Source: Saccharicrinis sp963663905
GTDB lineage: Bacteria; Bacteroidota; Bacteroidia; Bacteroidales; Marinilabiliaceae
Assembly: GCA_963663905.2 (NCBI GenBank)
Contig: OY760657.1
Span: forward strand, 868,001-932,000
Length of the DNA: 64,000 bases
Direction: 5' to 3'
Shown here: positions 36,209 through 46,100 of the stretch, piece by piece
How positions within the stretch are numbered: the first letter of the stretch is position 1
Layout: every line of letters begins with the position of its first letter
Notes under the pieces: generated by a model
The model's input: only the letters and a program-made list of their open reading frames with translations
Databases searched by the model: none
Told to the model about the DNA's origin: nothing
Translations under genes and position numbers: made by a program

Positions 36209-37054
36209 TTAAATTCTTTTTATCTCAGCTTTAATATCTGTAGGAGGGCCAAAGTACATCCATGAAGTAACTAAAACATCAGCTCCGGCTTTAGCATATT
36301 CATCAGCATTATTCCCATTTACTCCACCGGCGGCAATTATGCATATCTTAGAATTGATCTCTCTACACTTTTGTGCTGAGGTAATAAACTGTTTTGTTGG
36401 CATTTTATCAAACTGGATGGCATCAGCACCTGCTTTTGTAGCAATAATTCCTTGTTCAGGAGTATGTGCTTCAACAACTATTTTACGTTCTTTTTGTCGT
36501 GTTTTTATCTGTTCAATAATGTTATGTAGGTTTTCATATCCACCTTTAAATTCCAAATGTTCTTTAAAAATTAAAATAGTATCTGATAAGCCTGTTCTGT
36601 GAGGTACTCCACCTCCAGCAAGTAAAGCTTTTAAGGCTATCTTTTTTAAAAATGGAGGATGCTTTCGTGTACCAGCTAATGAAATATTGGGATTGTATTG
36701 TTTTGCCTTATTTAAAACATTATATGTTCTTGTTGCAATACTGGATGCAAACTCAATCATAGCACCACCTGTACGCCATATTAAATGTATTGCATCCGCA
36801 CTTCCTTCTGCTTCTATAATGGAATCACCTACATTTATGTAGGTTCCTGAGGGAGTATATTTACTAACATTCAGACCTGCTTTTTTATAGATTCTTTCAG
36901 CCTCTTCACTACAGCAAACTACCATAGCATTTCTGGCAATTAATTTAATCTGACCTTTTTGATTGGAGAAATCCATCATTAAAGATGTCATATCACCCAT
37001 TGGTACGTCATCTTCAATAATGCGATCAACATCTGCTTCAGTAAAAAATATCAT
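36209..37054 (-). CDS. modD: ModD-like protein (quinolinate phosphoribosyltransferase family), 281 aa
   Basis: The sequence has the nicotinate/quinolinate phosphoribosyltransferase fold. An N-terminal alpha/beta part opens EADVDRIIEDDVPMGDMTS. SIATRTYNVLNKAKQYNP and AGTRKHPPFLKKIALKALLAGGG follow, then the barrel segments VVEAHTPEQG, GADAIQFDK, IIAAGGVNG and ADVLVTSWMYFGPP. The THRTG-like and HPPF wording separates ModD from NadC, which has TRKT-PGLR in that place. ModD genes are found in molybdenum transport operons, but their biochemical role is unresolved. It is on the same strand as the mod operon, 752 bases upstream, and divergent from the acetylesterase at 37470. Confidence 0.85.
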   Translation of the reverse strand: MIFFTEADVDRIIEDDVPMGDMTSLMMDFSNQKGQIKLIARNAMVVCCSEEAERIYKKAGLNVSKYTPSGTYINVGDSIIEAEGSADAIHLIWRTGGAMIEFASSIATRTYNVLNKAKQYNPNISLAGTRKHPPFLKKIALKALLAGGGVPHRTGLSDTILIFKEHLEFKGGYENLHNIIEQIKTRQKERKIVVEAHTPEQGIIATKAGADAIQFDKMPTKQFITSAQKCREINSKICIIAAGGVNGNNADEYAKAGADVLVTSWMYFGPPTDIKAEIKRI

Positions 37055-37469
37055 GTATTAAGCGTTTAGTATTTTCATTGATAAAAGAGAATAATCTCAA
37101 TATGTAATTAGTCAAAGTTAAAATTATATAGTTTCATTACTGTACGGTTTTACTATTTTAACATAAATATCCAATATAGGATAGAGGTTGATATAATAGA
37201 AATATATAATGCTATTTCATTGTTAACATTTTTGCACCTATATGTAAACATTTTAATATGCCAACAAAGATGGACTACATGTAACTTTGTTAAGTAATAA
37301 TCCTATTATAAACTGAATGAATAATACATATTTTAGAGTTTTAGGATTTGTATTTTTGTTAGCAAAATCGGTTTAAAAATAACTTAATGAAATATCTACT
37401 GTTTTTATAATTGCTATTGAGCAGGTGATAAAATCATGTGGTATTATTTCATGTGAAAAAAATAATCTT
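37055..37469 (+). promoter_or_regulatory. Divergent gap between modD and acetylesterase with phased direct repeat
   Basis: No gene is visible in 415 bases. The direct repeat TGTTAACATTTT (37221-37232) and TGTAAACATTTT (37243-37254) is spaced 22 bases apart, two helical turns. TGTAACTTTG follows at 37280, inside an AACAAAG/CTTTGTT inverted repeat. TATTTTTG (37351-37358) fits the -7 consensus for the plus-strand genes. Confidence 0.4.
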
Positions 37470-38894
37470 ATGAAAAGAAATTCTTACAAAGGAATAAACA
37501 TTGTTTTTATATCACTTTTATTATTTATCACAAGTAATAGTATATATGCAAAAGTGGCATTACCATCTGTTTTTGGTGATCATATGGTGATGCAACAAAA
37601 CTCAGATGAAAAACTTTGGGGTTGGGGTAAACCTTTTGAAGAAGTAAAAGTAATTACCTCATGGACCGACGATACTTTAAAAGCTGTGGTAAATCAAAAC
37701 GGACATTGGAGTTTTATGCTTCATACACCTAAAGCAGGAGGGCCATATAGTATTACAATTCAGGGATACAATACTGTTACCATTGATGATATTCTAATGG
37801 GAGAGGTCTGGTTGTGTTCTGGTCAGTCGAATATGGAATGGTGTGCCAGTTATGGTTTTATTAATAGCGATGAAGAAGTTAAAAATGCAACTCATGAGGA
37901 AATAAGATTATTTCAGGTAGAATGGCGTACATCGCCATACAGATGTATTGATGTTGAAGGGAAATGGGTGAAGTGTACTTCTGAAACCATGAAAGATTTT
38001 AGTGCAATAGGTTACTTTTTTGGAAGAGAACTTAATCAGAAACTTAATGTACCTGTTGGCCTAATTAGTTCAAACTGGGGAGGGACACCTGTTGAAGCAT
38101 GGATTCCTACAGAGAAAATTCTTGCCAATCAGGATTTAAGTGATGCTGCTAATAAAGTGCCATATTTTCCTTGGGCACCGAATAAACCTGGATATACTTT
38201 TAATTCTATGATTGCACCTTTAGTTCCATTTGCAATTAAGGGTGTGATTTGGTATCAGGGTGAAGCTAATGTTGATAATGCATATGCTTATGCAGATATG
38301 TTGGAAGAAATGGTGAAATGCTGGAGAGAAGAGTTTAATACCAATTTTGACTTTATCTATGCACAGATAGCTCCTTATAAAGATTACCAAAAAACTAGCG
38401 GTGTTGAATTAAGAGATATGCAACGAAGGGCATTGAAACAAATTACTAATTCAAATATGGTTATTTTAAGTGATATTGGAGATACTACAGATATTCATCC
38501 AAGAAATAAAGTTGATGCAGGTAAACGTTTTGCTTATTCCGCATTAAATAAAACATATGGATTAAAGGAATATCCCTTATCTGGACCAATATTTAAAGAT
38601 TTTATTATAGATGGAAATAAGGTGGAAATATCATTTAATTATAGTGAGGGTTTACATTGTTCAGATAAAGAAATTAAAATGTTTGAAGTTGCCGGAAAGG
38701 ATTTAAAATGGTATCCGGCAAAAGCAGTCATTAAAAACGATAAAGTAACAGTATCTTCTAAAGAAGTGAAAGAACCAGTTTATGTACGTTTAGGTTGGAC
38801 GAACACAGCTACATTAAATCTTTTTAATAAAGATAATTTACCAGCCTCAAGCTTTACAACTGAAGAGTGGTATATTAAAATGCATTCGTTGTAG
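37470..38894 (+). CDS. SASA-type carbohydrate acetylesterase, 474 aa
   Basis: The ATG at 37470 is chosen over an upstream GTG at 37425 because it places a proper signal peptide (MKRNSYKGINIVFISLLLF, cut near residue 27) at the start. SGNH motifs are GEVWLCSGQSNMEW with the catalytic Ser, SNWGGTPVEAWIP, IWYQGEANVDNAYAY and DIGDTTDIHPRNK. It is a paralogue of the esterase at 25371 but lacks that protein's lysine-rich helical insert. Deacetylation of plant cell-wall glycans is likely. It pairs with the GH2 gene 88 bases downstream, outside the mod operon and outside the two larger PULs. Confidence 0.88.
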   Translation: MKRNSYKGINIVFISLLLFITSNSIYAKVALPSVFGDHMVMQQNSDEKLWGWGKPFEEVKVITSWTDDTLKAVVNQNGHWSFMLHTPKAGGPYSITIQGYNTVTIDDILMGEVWLCSGQSNMEWCASYGFINSDEEVKNATHEEIRLFQVEWRTSPYRCIDVEGKWVKCTSETMKDFSAIGYFFGRELNQKLNVPVGLISSNWGGTPVEAWIPTEKILANQDLSDAANKVPYFPWAPNKPGYTFNSMIAPLVPFAIKGVIWYQGEANVDNAYAYADMLEEMVKCWREEFNTNFDFIYAQIAPYKDYQKTSGVELRDMQRRALKQITNSNMVILSDIGDTTDIHPRNKVDAGKRFAYSALNKTYGLKEYPLSGPIFKDFIIDGNKVEISFNYSEGLHCSDKEIKMFEVAGKDLKWYPAKAVIKNDKVTVSSKEVKEPVYVRLGWTNTATLNLFNKDNLPASSFTTEEWYIKMHSL

Positions 38895-38982
38895 GATTAG
38901 ATAATAGACATTAGACAAAAGAATATACATCATGTAAATAATCTTTTATCTTTCATCTCTTATCTATAATCATAAAGAACTC
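38895..38982 (+). repeat. Imperfect inverted repeat in esterase-GH2 spacer
   Basis: GATTAGATAATAGACATTAG (38895 onward) runs on to GACAAAAG. It is loosely complementary to the stretch CTTTTATC...CTTATCTATAATC at about 38942-38971. Built of short iterations (AGACATTAGACA; ATCTTTCATCTCTTATCT), it may form a weak hairpin between the two genes. Confidence 0.35.
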
Positions 38983-41769
38983 ATGAAGAAATTAATAATA
39001 GTTGTTTTTATAGCATTTTTGGGTAGTCATGGTTTTGCTCAAAAATGTAGAAATAATGTGTGTTTTGATAAAGGATGGTTTTTTGCTTTTGGCCATCCTT
39101 TTGATAAAGCACAGGACTTTAATACCGGTACTGGTTATTTCTCGTATATGGCAAAAGCAGGGTTTGGTGACGGTGCAGCATCTAAGGATTTTGACCATAG
39201 AGCCTGGCGACCAGTAGATCTACCTCATGATTGGGCAGTTGAAATGCCTTTTGATGGAAGGGGAAGTCATAGTCATGGTTATAAGGCTGTTGGTCCTGGA
39301 TTTCCTAAAGTTTCTGTTGGATGGTATCGTAAATCATTTACTGTGAGTAAAGATGATTATGGAAAACAGATTTTTCTAGATTTTGATGGCGTTTCCAGAG
39401 ATGCTAAAGTTTGGATAAACGGTCATTATATGGGTAATGAATCAAGCGGATACCAGAGTTTCAGTTATAACATAACCGATGTTTTGAATTACGGAGGAGA
39501 AAATGTAGTTTCAGTTCGTGCAGATGTAACAATGGAAGAAGGCTGGTATTACGAAGGGGCAGGTATTTATCGTCATGTTTGGTTGCGTACAACGCCAGCA
39601 TTACATATACCTAAGGATGGAACCTTTGTTTATTCTGAAGTAAAAGATAATGAGGCCAAATTGGTGATCGAAACAGAAATTGAAAACCGCGGACTTGAGA
39701 ATTCTAAATATTCTGTTGAACAGCAAATTTTAAATAGCAGCGGAGAGGTTGTAAAAACAATCTATTCGGATGGTAAAAGAATACAAGGCATGTCGAAAAA
39801 TTTGTATAAGGACAGTCTTACTCTTGCAGACCCTACACTATGGTCGCTGGAACAACCATATATGTACACTTTACTTACTCAATTAAAGGATGGTGATACT
39901 ATCATTGATGAATATAAAACACCATTTGGAATCCGTACAGTTTATTTTGATGCCGAAAAAGGATTCTTTTTAAATGGTAAACATATAAAACTCAAAGGAA
40001 CAAATAATCATCAGGATCATGCCGGAGTGGGATGTGCAATACCTGATGAATTAAATAAATGGCGTTTGCAGCAATTGAAAAATTTTGGTTGTAATGCCTA
40101 CAGATGTTCTCATAATCCTCCAAAACCTGAGCTTTTAAAGTACTGCGATGAAATGGGAATTCTGGTTATTGATGAAAACCGATTAATGGGAACTACAGAT
40201 AAAGCTCTTCATGAAATGGAACGACTGATGAAACGCGATCGCAATCATCCGTCAGTTATTATCTGGTCACTGGGGAACGAAGAATGGGGAATTGAGTGTA
40301 ATGTGATAGGTGAACAGATTACTCCAACCATGCAAAAGTTTGCTCAGAATTTAGATCCATCCCGTCAAATTAATGTAGCCATTAGTGGGGGATGTAATAA
40401 TGGAACATCGAGTGTTGTTGAGGTTGTTGGTTATAACTATTTAGGACAATGGAATACCGATCAGCATCACGAGTTATTCCCAAATCAGCCATCTATCGGA
40501 ACCGAAGAAGGTTCAACTTATGCAACACGAGGTATTTATTTTGATGATGACGAAAAACATTATAAAGCTGCATACGACAGAGAACCCAGAGCAAACTGGT
40601 ATTCAATAGAGGAGGGATGGAAACATTATGCTGAGCGTGATTATCTTTCAGGGATGTTCATCTGGACTGGTTTTGATTATCGTGGTGAACCAACACCTTA
40701 TGCATGGCCTTCGGTAACTTCGTATTTTGGTATGATGGACTTATGTGGTTTTGCAAAAGATAATGTGTATTACCTTAGATCGTGGTGGCAAAAAGAACCT
40801 GTATTACATATTTTACCCCATTGGAACTGGCAAGGTAAAGAAGGTGATACTATTGATGTTTGGGTATATAGTAATGCGCAGGAAGTGGAGTTGGAATTAA
40901 ACGGTAAAAAACTTGGGCGTAAAGTTATGGAACTTAACGGGCATCTGGAATGGAAAGTTCCTTATCGTACAGGTACCATTAAAGCTTTTGCTTATAAGGA
41001 TAATAAGTTGATTCAAATTGCCTCTGTAAGTACTACGGGAGAAGCAAAATCAGTTTCACTTTCAGCAAGTAAAGATATTTTAAAATCGGATGGAAGAGAT
41101 GTATCTGTAATTACTGTCGAAGTAAAAGACAAAAAGGGAAATGTAATTCCTACAGCAGATCAGTTGATTCAATTTGAAGTTGAAGGTCCTGGTAAAATAA
41201 TTGGTGTAGGAAATGGAAATCCAACATCTCTCGAAAAGGAAAAGTATATAGATGATTACAAGCAGATTTCATTATCGGAAATTAAAGAATATAGTTTAGA
41301 CGATGATTTTGTAAAAAAACAATTACCTGATCATTTATCCGGTATAGGAAAAGCTTTTTATACATCGTTTGAGTTGGACGAAAAGCCTCTGGATAATCAA
41401 GAATTTAAGTGGTTTTATAAATTTGTATCAGATAAGCAAAATATATATGTTAATGGTCATTTAATAACTCAGGACCTGTTAAAAGATAATGATCCTATAG
41501 ATTTTGATTTAAGTACTGATATTTTAAAATCAGGGACAAATAATATTGTGATTGTTGGTGAGCCTTTAAAAGCCAAAAATGCTTGGGATTATCCAAATAA
41601 AAAGCCAGGTGTTATTCAGATTGTTACTAAAACAGAGCCTTGGAAACGGAAATTATTTAATGGTAAGGCTCAGGTTATTATTCAATCTTCAGGTCAACCG
41701 GGAAATGTAATTTTAAAGGCAACTTCTGAAAATTTAAAAGCTGAAGAATTAGAAATTAAAGTGGATTGA
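38983..41769 (+). CDS. GH2 beta-galactosidase-like enzyme, 928 aa
   Basis: A signal peptide (1-19, ...SHGFAQ) is followed by a GH2 sugar-binding domain (DLPHDWAVEMPFDG), an Ig-like domain, and a TIM barrel with LKGTNNHQDHAGVGCAIPD, acid/base Glu in IIWSLGNEEWG, and nucleophile candidate in SIGTEEGSTYATRG. A DUF4982-like domain (VWVYSNAQEVELELNGKKLG) and an invasin-like Ig domain (SASKDILKSDGRDVSVITV) come next. The last Ig domain is interrupted after GNGNPTS by about 130 residues (roughly 750-885) with a jelly-roll look (WFYKFVSDKQNIYVNGHLI), then resumes at LFNGKAQVIIQSSG. Substrate may be galactan or another beta-galactoside. It follows the acetylesterase. Confidence 0.9.
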   Translation: MKKLIIVVFIAFLGSHGFAQKCRNNVCFDKGWFFAFGHPFDKAQDFNTGTGYFSYMAKAGFGDGAASKDFDHRAWRPVDLPHDWAVEMPFDGRGSHSHGYKAVGPGFPKVSVGWYRKSFTVSKDDYGKQIFLDFDGVSRDAKVWINGHYMGNESSGYQSFSYNITDVLNYGGENVVSVRADVTMEEGWYYEGAGIYRHVWLRTTPALHIPKDGTFVYSEVKDNEAKLVIETEIENRGLENSKYSVEQQILNSSGEVVKTIYSDGKRIQGMSKNLYKDSLTLADPTLWSLEQPYMYTLLTQLKDGDTIIDEYKTPFGIRTVYFDAEKGFFLNGKHIKLKGTNNHQDHAGVGCAIPDELNKWRLQQLKNFGCNAYRCSHNPPKPELLKYCDEMGILVIDENRLMGTTDKALHEMERLMKRDRNHPSVIIWSLGNEEWGIECNVIGEQITPTMQKFAQNLDPSRQINVAISGGCNNGTSSVVEVVGYNYLGQWNTDQHHELFPNQPSIGTEEGSTYATRGIYFDDDEKHYKAAYDREPRANWYSIEEGWKHYAERDYLSGMFIWTGFDYRGEPTPYAWPSVTSYFGMMDLCGFAKDNVYYLRSWWQKEPVLHILPHWNWQGKEGDTIDVWVYSNAQEVELELNGKKLGRKVMELNGHLEWKVPYRTGTIKAFAYKDNKLIQIASVSTTGEAKSVSLSASKDILKSDGRDVSVITVEVKDKKGNVIPTADQLIQFEVEGPGKIIGVGNGNPTSLEKEKYIDDYKQISLSEIKEYSLDDDFVKKQLPDHLSGIGKAFYTSFELDEKPLDNQEFKWFYKFVSDKQNIYVNGHLITQDLLKDNDPIDFDLSTDILKSGTNNIVIVGEPLKAKNAWDYPNKKPGVIQIVTKTEPWKRKLFNGKAQVIIQSSGQPGNVILKATSENLKAEELEIKVD

Positions 41770-41788
41770 AAAAGATAGATAGAGTAAA

Positions 41789-41829
41789 GAAATGGTTTGT
41801 TCAGAAATAGAACAAACCATTTTTATTTT
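41789..41829 (+). terminator. Rho-independent terminator after the GH2 gene
   Basis: A perfect 12 bp stem AATGGTTTGTTC (41791-41802) with GAACAAACCATT (41810-41821), seven-base loop, followed by TTTATTTT. Confidence 0.8.
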
Positions 41830-42102
41830 GAAGTTTTTGTAACATATTGAAAATAATCAATTAAAGCAATATAAGTATGGTTTTCTATTTACAAACAAAG
41901 AGCATCGATAACTAAGAATAATAATTAAGCATAGAATAAATTTTTGGTTAAGATGTTTTTTTATACATTAGTCCGATTCTTCAAAAGACGATTATAAATT
42001 TGGTATAAGGGATTATCGAACAATTCGAAATCTTTAACGTATAATAGTTAAATTGTTATCCCTTTTTATTGCTATTGTTAACTATTTTAAAGCGAAAGCT
42101 CT
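41830..42102 (+). promoter_or_regulatory. Leader of the XylF-like gene with long hairpin
   Basis: No gene seen. At 42007-42064, AAGGGAT and AACAATT pair with AATTGTT and ATCCCTT, giving a 14 bp stem with a five-base bulge and a 25-base loop, about 40 bases before the start codon. A TGTAACA word (41838-41844) resembles the sites found before the xylan GH3 gene. Confidence 0.4.
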
Positions 42103-43080
42103 ATGAATATCAAATTCTATATTTTATTGTTTGCTGTATTGGTTAGTTTGTTCTCGTGTAAATCCAATACTGATTCTTCTGAACTTAAGTTTGGCTTTTT
42201 AATACATTCACTTGAAAAGGTGAGATGGAATAATGATATCAAATACATAAAGCAGCGAAGCGAAGAAAAAGGTATTACTGTAATTGTAAAAGATGCCGGT
42301 AATAGTGCCGATGTACAGGTTCAACAAGCAAGGGAGCTTTTAGAGCAAGACGTAGATGTATTGGTTATAGTTGCTGCAAACCAGAATAGTGCTGCTCAAA
42401 TTGTAAGATTGGCCAATGATAATAAAACACCTGTAATAGCTTATGACAGATTAATTCAAAATTGTGATTTAGACTATATTGTATCATTTAATTATTACAA
42501 AGTAGGAGAGATGATGGCCAACTATGCTTTTTCAAAAGTTAATAGTGGAAATGTTGTTTTTCTTTATGGAGATAGCAATGATGCCAATGCAATAATGGTT
42601 AAGGATGGTATTGAAAAAGTTTATAATAAAGTTAATTCTCAAAATAAATATAATCTGGTTTTTAAAGATTATGTAGAAGGTTGGTCATATGATGTGGCCA
42701 AATATGATTTTTCAAAAGTAGTAAACTATTATACTGAACCGATTGATATTGTACTTGCCTGTAATACTCCTCTGGCTCTGGCTGTTTCTGATGTTTTAAA
42801 AGAAAATGGTCGTAATCCGAAAGAAACAATTATTACAGCTCAGGATTATTCAGATGTATTAGGAGAATCTATTAAAAATAATGAGGTTAATATGACTGTC
42901 GATAAACCTTTAAAAGATTTAGCCTTTGGTTTGGTTGATTTGGTTGAAAAAATATATAAAGGCGATAAAGATAAAGGAATCAATGGTACTGTTAACAACA
43001 GACAAAAAGATGTTGATGGATTATTATTTGAACCTTATGTTGTAGATCAGAAAAATATTGATCAATATCTAAAAAATTAA
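42103..43080 (+). CDS. XylF-like periplasmic sugar-binding lipoprotein without ABC partners, 325 aa
   Basis: The lipobox VSLFSC gives Cys19. The mature protein has the type I periplasmic binding fold of the xylose/ribose group: FGFLIHSLEKVRW, DVQVQQARELLEQDVDVLVIVAANQ, VIAYDRLI, VVFLYGDSNDANA, VLACNTPLALAVSDVLKENG and TVDKPLKDLAFG. In XylF the ligand-binding Arg and Asp of YDRLI and the GDSNDANA stretch are conserved. No permease or ATPase gene is nearby. It converges with the xylan HTCS gene, ending 33 bases from it, so it more likely helps sense xylose-type sugar than transports it. This reading is inference, by analogy with XylF-type co-sensors of Firmicutes kinases. Confidence 0.82.
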   Translation: MNIKFYILLFAVLVSLFSCKSNTDSSELKFGFLIHSLEKVRWNNDIKYIKQRSEEKGITVIVKDAGNSADVQVQQARELLEQDVDVLVIVAANQNSAAQIVRLANDNKTPVIAYDRLIQNCDLDYIVSFNYYKVGEMMANYAFSKVNSGNVVFLYGDSNDANAIMVKDGIEKVYNKVNSQNKYNLVFKDYVEGWSYDVAKYDFSKVVNYYTEPIDIVLACNTPLALAVSDVLKENGRNPKETIITAQDYSDVLGESIKNNEVNMTVDKPLKDLAFGLVDLVEKIYKGDKDKGINGTVNNRQKDVDGLLFEPYVVDQKNIDQYLKN

Positions 43081-43113
43081 TAATCTGAGTTTCAATGTTA
43101 ATGATTATTAAGT
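43078..43113. terminator. Weak bidirectional hairpin between convergent genes
   Basis: TTAATAATC just at the stop codon pairs with GATTATTAA about 20 bases later. It is AT-rich and short, so only a possible terminator for the convergent XylF-like and HTCS genes. Confidence 0.3.
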
Positions 43114-46100
43114 TTAGTTATTAATATTATCAATAGAAACAGCATCGTTAGTATATTCAACGTTATCATTATTAAGAGCATATTCTTTAGGAGAAATTCC
43201 ATAAAATGCCTTAAACGAATTTGAAAAATGAGGTAAGCTGGTATATCCAACAGCATAGGCTACTTCGCTTATATTTAATTTCTTCGTACTTAAAATATAA
43301 GCAGCCTGTTTCATCCTGATATTCTTTATAAAGTCACGAGCTGATTGATTAGTAAGATCTTTTAGCTTACGGTGCATATGAACACGACTAATACCAACAC
43401 CATCGGCAAGCATTTCCACATTTAAATTGCTATCAGAGATATTGTCTTTTATAATGGTCATTATCTTTTGCATGAGTATTTCGTCGTGAGATTTTAATTT
43501 AACATTCTCTATATTAAAAGAATCTCCTTTTAATGCCAGTTGCTGATATATCTTTCTTCTGTTTTCTAATAAGTTGGCAATGGTTTTCTTAAGGAATGAA
43601 CTATTAAACGGTTTGACCAGATACATATCTGCACCAGTTTCTATTCCTTGAGCTTTATCCTCATCCTTAGAAAGAGCCGTTAAAAGAATAACCGGAATGT
43701 GGCTGGTATCATTATTTCCCTTAATCTTTTTACATAAAGTAATACCATCCATTTCTGGCATCATAATATCACTGATAATTAAATCAGGTTTTATTGTTTG
43801 CAATTGATCGAAAGCTTCTTTTCCATTAATACAAGCTACAACATTATACACAGAACTTAGCTCTTGTATTAAATAGTTCCTGATTTCATCTTCATCATCA
43901 ATGACCATTAATTTATAATTAGATTTTGGCTTTTTAGAAACAGAATTTGATTCAATAGAAACCTGTTCAATTACAGGAAGTTTCAGACTAGGTGCAGGAA
44001 GAATGTTCTTTTCCAGTATTAAGTCTTCTTGTGGTAAGTGATCACTGCCTAATGGTATTTCAATGATAAATTTAGCACCTGGTTTATCACTTCTGTTTTG
44101 CGCATATAATATTCCTTTGTGCAATTCAACCAATGATCTTGATAAATTTAAACCAATTCCGGTACCTGTAATGTTTAAGTTATCATTGGATTGAGATTGG
44201 TAAAACCGATCAAATATCTTTTCAAGATCTCCTTTTTTTAGCCCATTCCCTGTGTCTGTAATTACAATTTGAGCATGTGTTGGGGTTGTTGATGTTTTTT
44301 TTCCTTCGCTAATAGTATTAATGTTAATGTCAATACATCCTCCATTGGGCGTATATTTAAAGGCATTGGATAATAAATTTAGTATTACCTTTTCAAAATT
44401 GAGAGGATCAATCCATACTTCAATATCCTCATTTTTACTACTAATGTTAAAAGTAATAGATTTGCTTTCTGCTGCTAATTGATACGATTGTGCAACTTCC
44501 TTGATAAAATCCAATAAGTTTGTTTTCTGAAACTTAAATAATAATTGGCCTTTGTCAATCTTTCTAACATCTAGTAACTGGCAAACAAGTCTAAAAATTC
44601 GGTTTGCATTCAGATGCATCGTTTTAAAAAGGCGTTGATTTTCTTCGCTATTTCTTTTCTGTAATAACTTCTCCAAAGGATCAATTATTAAGGTAAGAGG
44701 CGTTTTAATTTCATGAGAAATGTTAATGAAGAACTGCATCTTGGTTTCATTGGTTTTCTCAGCTTCCAGTCGTAATAATTTTTCCTTATAGAATAATGTA
44801 ATAGTATAAAGAATGGCGAAAGCTAATGCAATCCATAAAATTTTAGCCCAATTAGTTTTATACCATGGAGGGAAAATAATAATGGTTAGCTTACGAGGTT
44901 CAGAATATTGTTTTTTATCAACTCCACGAACAAGAAATTCATAGGTGCCATGCTTAAGGTTTGTGTAGGTTGCAGAACGATTTAATGAATTACTAAAGTT
45001 CCAGTTTTCATCAAATCCTTCCATTTTATATTCATAGGATATTCTGCTTTGATTAGCTAATTCAACAGATGAAAATCCAATAGAAAAAACATTGTCTTTT
45101 TCTTTTAAATTTACGGTATCTGCTAAAACTATCGACTTGTTTAGTATTGTATGTCTTCCTGTTTTCTGACCGATTTCAATGTGATTGTTTAACACCTTAA
45201 AGTCTGTCAGCATTACATCTCTGATTGTTCTTTTAAAATTCAGATAATCTTTCTTGACTTCAGAAATCCCGTTTATCCCACCAAATAATAATTTATTATC
45301 ATCAGTTTTAAATACAGCATTTCTACTAAACTCATTAGCCTGTAAACCATCACTGGCAAAATAAGTCGTAAAGGTGCTGTTATCCGGATTATACCTGTTT
45401 AACCCATTATGAGTACTAATCCATATCTGTTGGTTATCGTCTTCAAGTATTCCACAAATCACATTGCTGCTTAATCCATCTTTGGTTGAAAATATATGCG
45501 ATTCAAGTGTATTAAGATTTACTGTAACTAATCCTCCGTATGTACCAACCCATAAATTACCATTTGAATCTGGTACAATACAATAGACAACATTATGAGG
45601 TAAAAAATTGTCTTCTGTAGAGTAGATTTTTAATTCGTTTTTATGGGTTTGAGCATATACCAGTCCATCATAGGTTCCTATCCATACATTATGTTTCTGA
45701 TCAACATATATGTCGTTAACCCATTTAGGTATTAATTGATTTAAAGAATCTGGCCAATTTAAACCGGCTTGAAAAATATCATTCTCTGTGTTAAATCTGC
45801 AGATACCACCACCCAGAGTTGTTAGCCAAAGTTCTTTATTATTTAAAGGTCTTATTGCAGTTATTTTATCATTAATCAGGGAGTTGGGGTTCGTTGGATC
45901 GTTCTTGTAGGTTTTAAGATTACCAGTTTTCTTATTGTACTTTAATAAGCCATTAAAAAACGTTCCAATCCAAAGGTAATTGTCATCTGAATCATACAGA
46001 CTTAGAACATTATTTCCTTCACTTTTGCTCTTTTTGTTCTCAAGGTTTATTTGTTTAATGTTGTGTGATTTCCAATCCATATGGTATATGCCATCGCCAT

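Noticed and set aside
37425..37469. GTG start for the second acetylesterase
   Set aside because: It adds 15 polar residues before the signal peptide that starts at ATG 37470.
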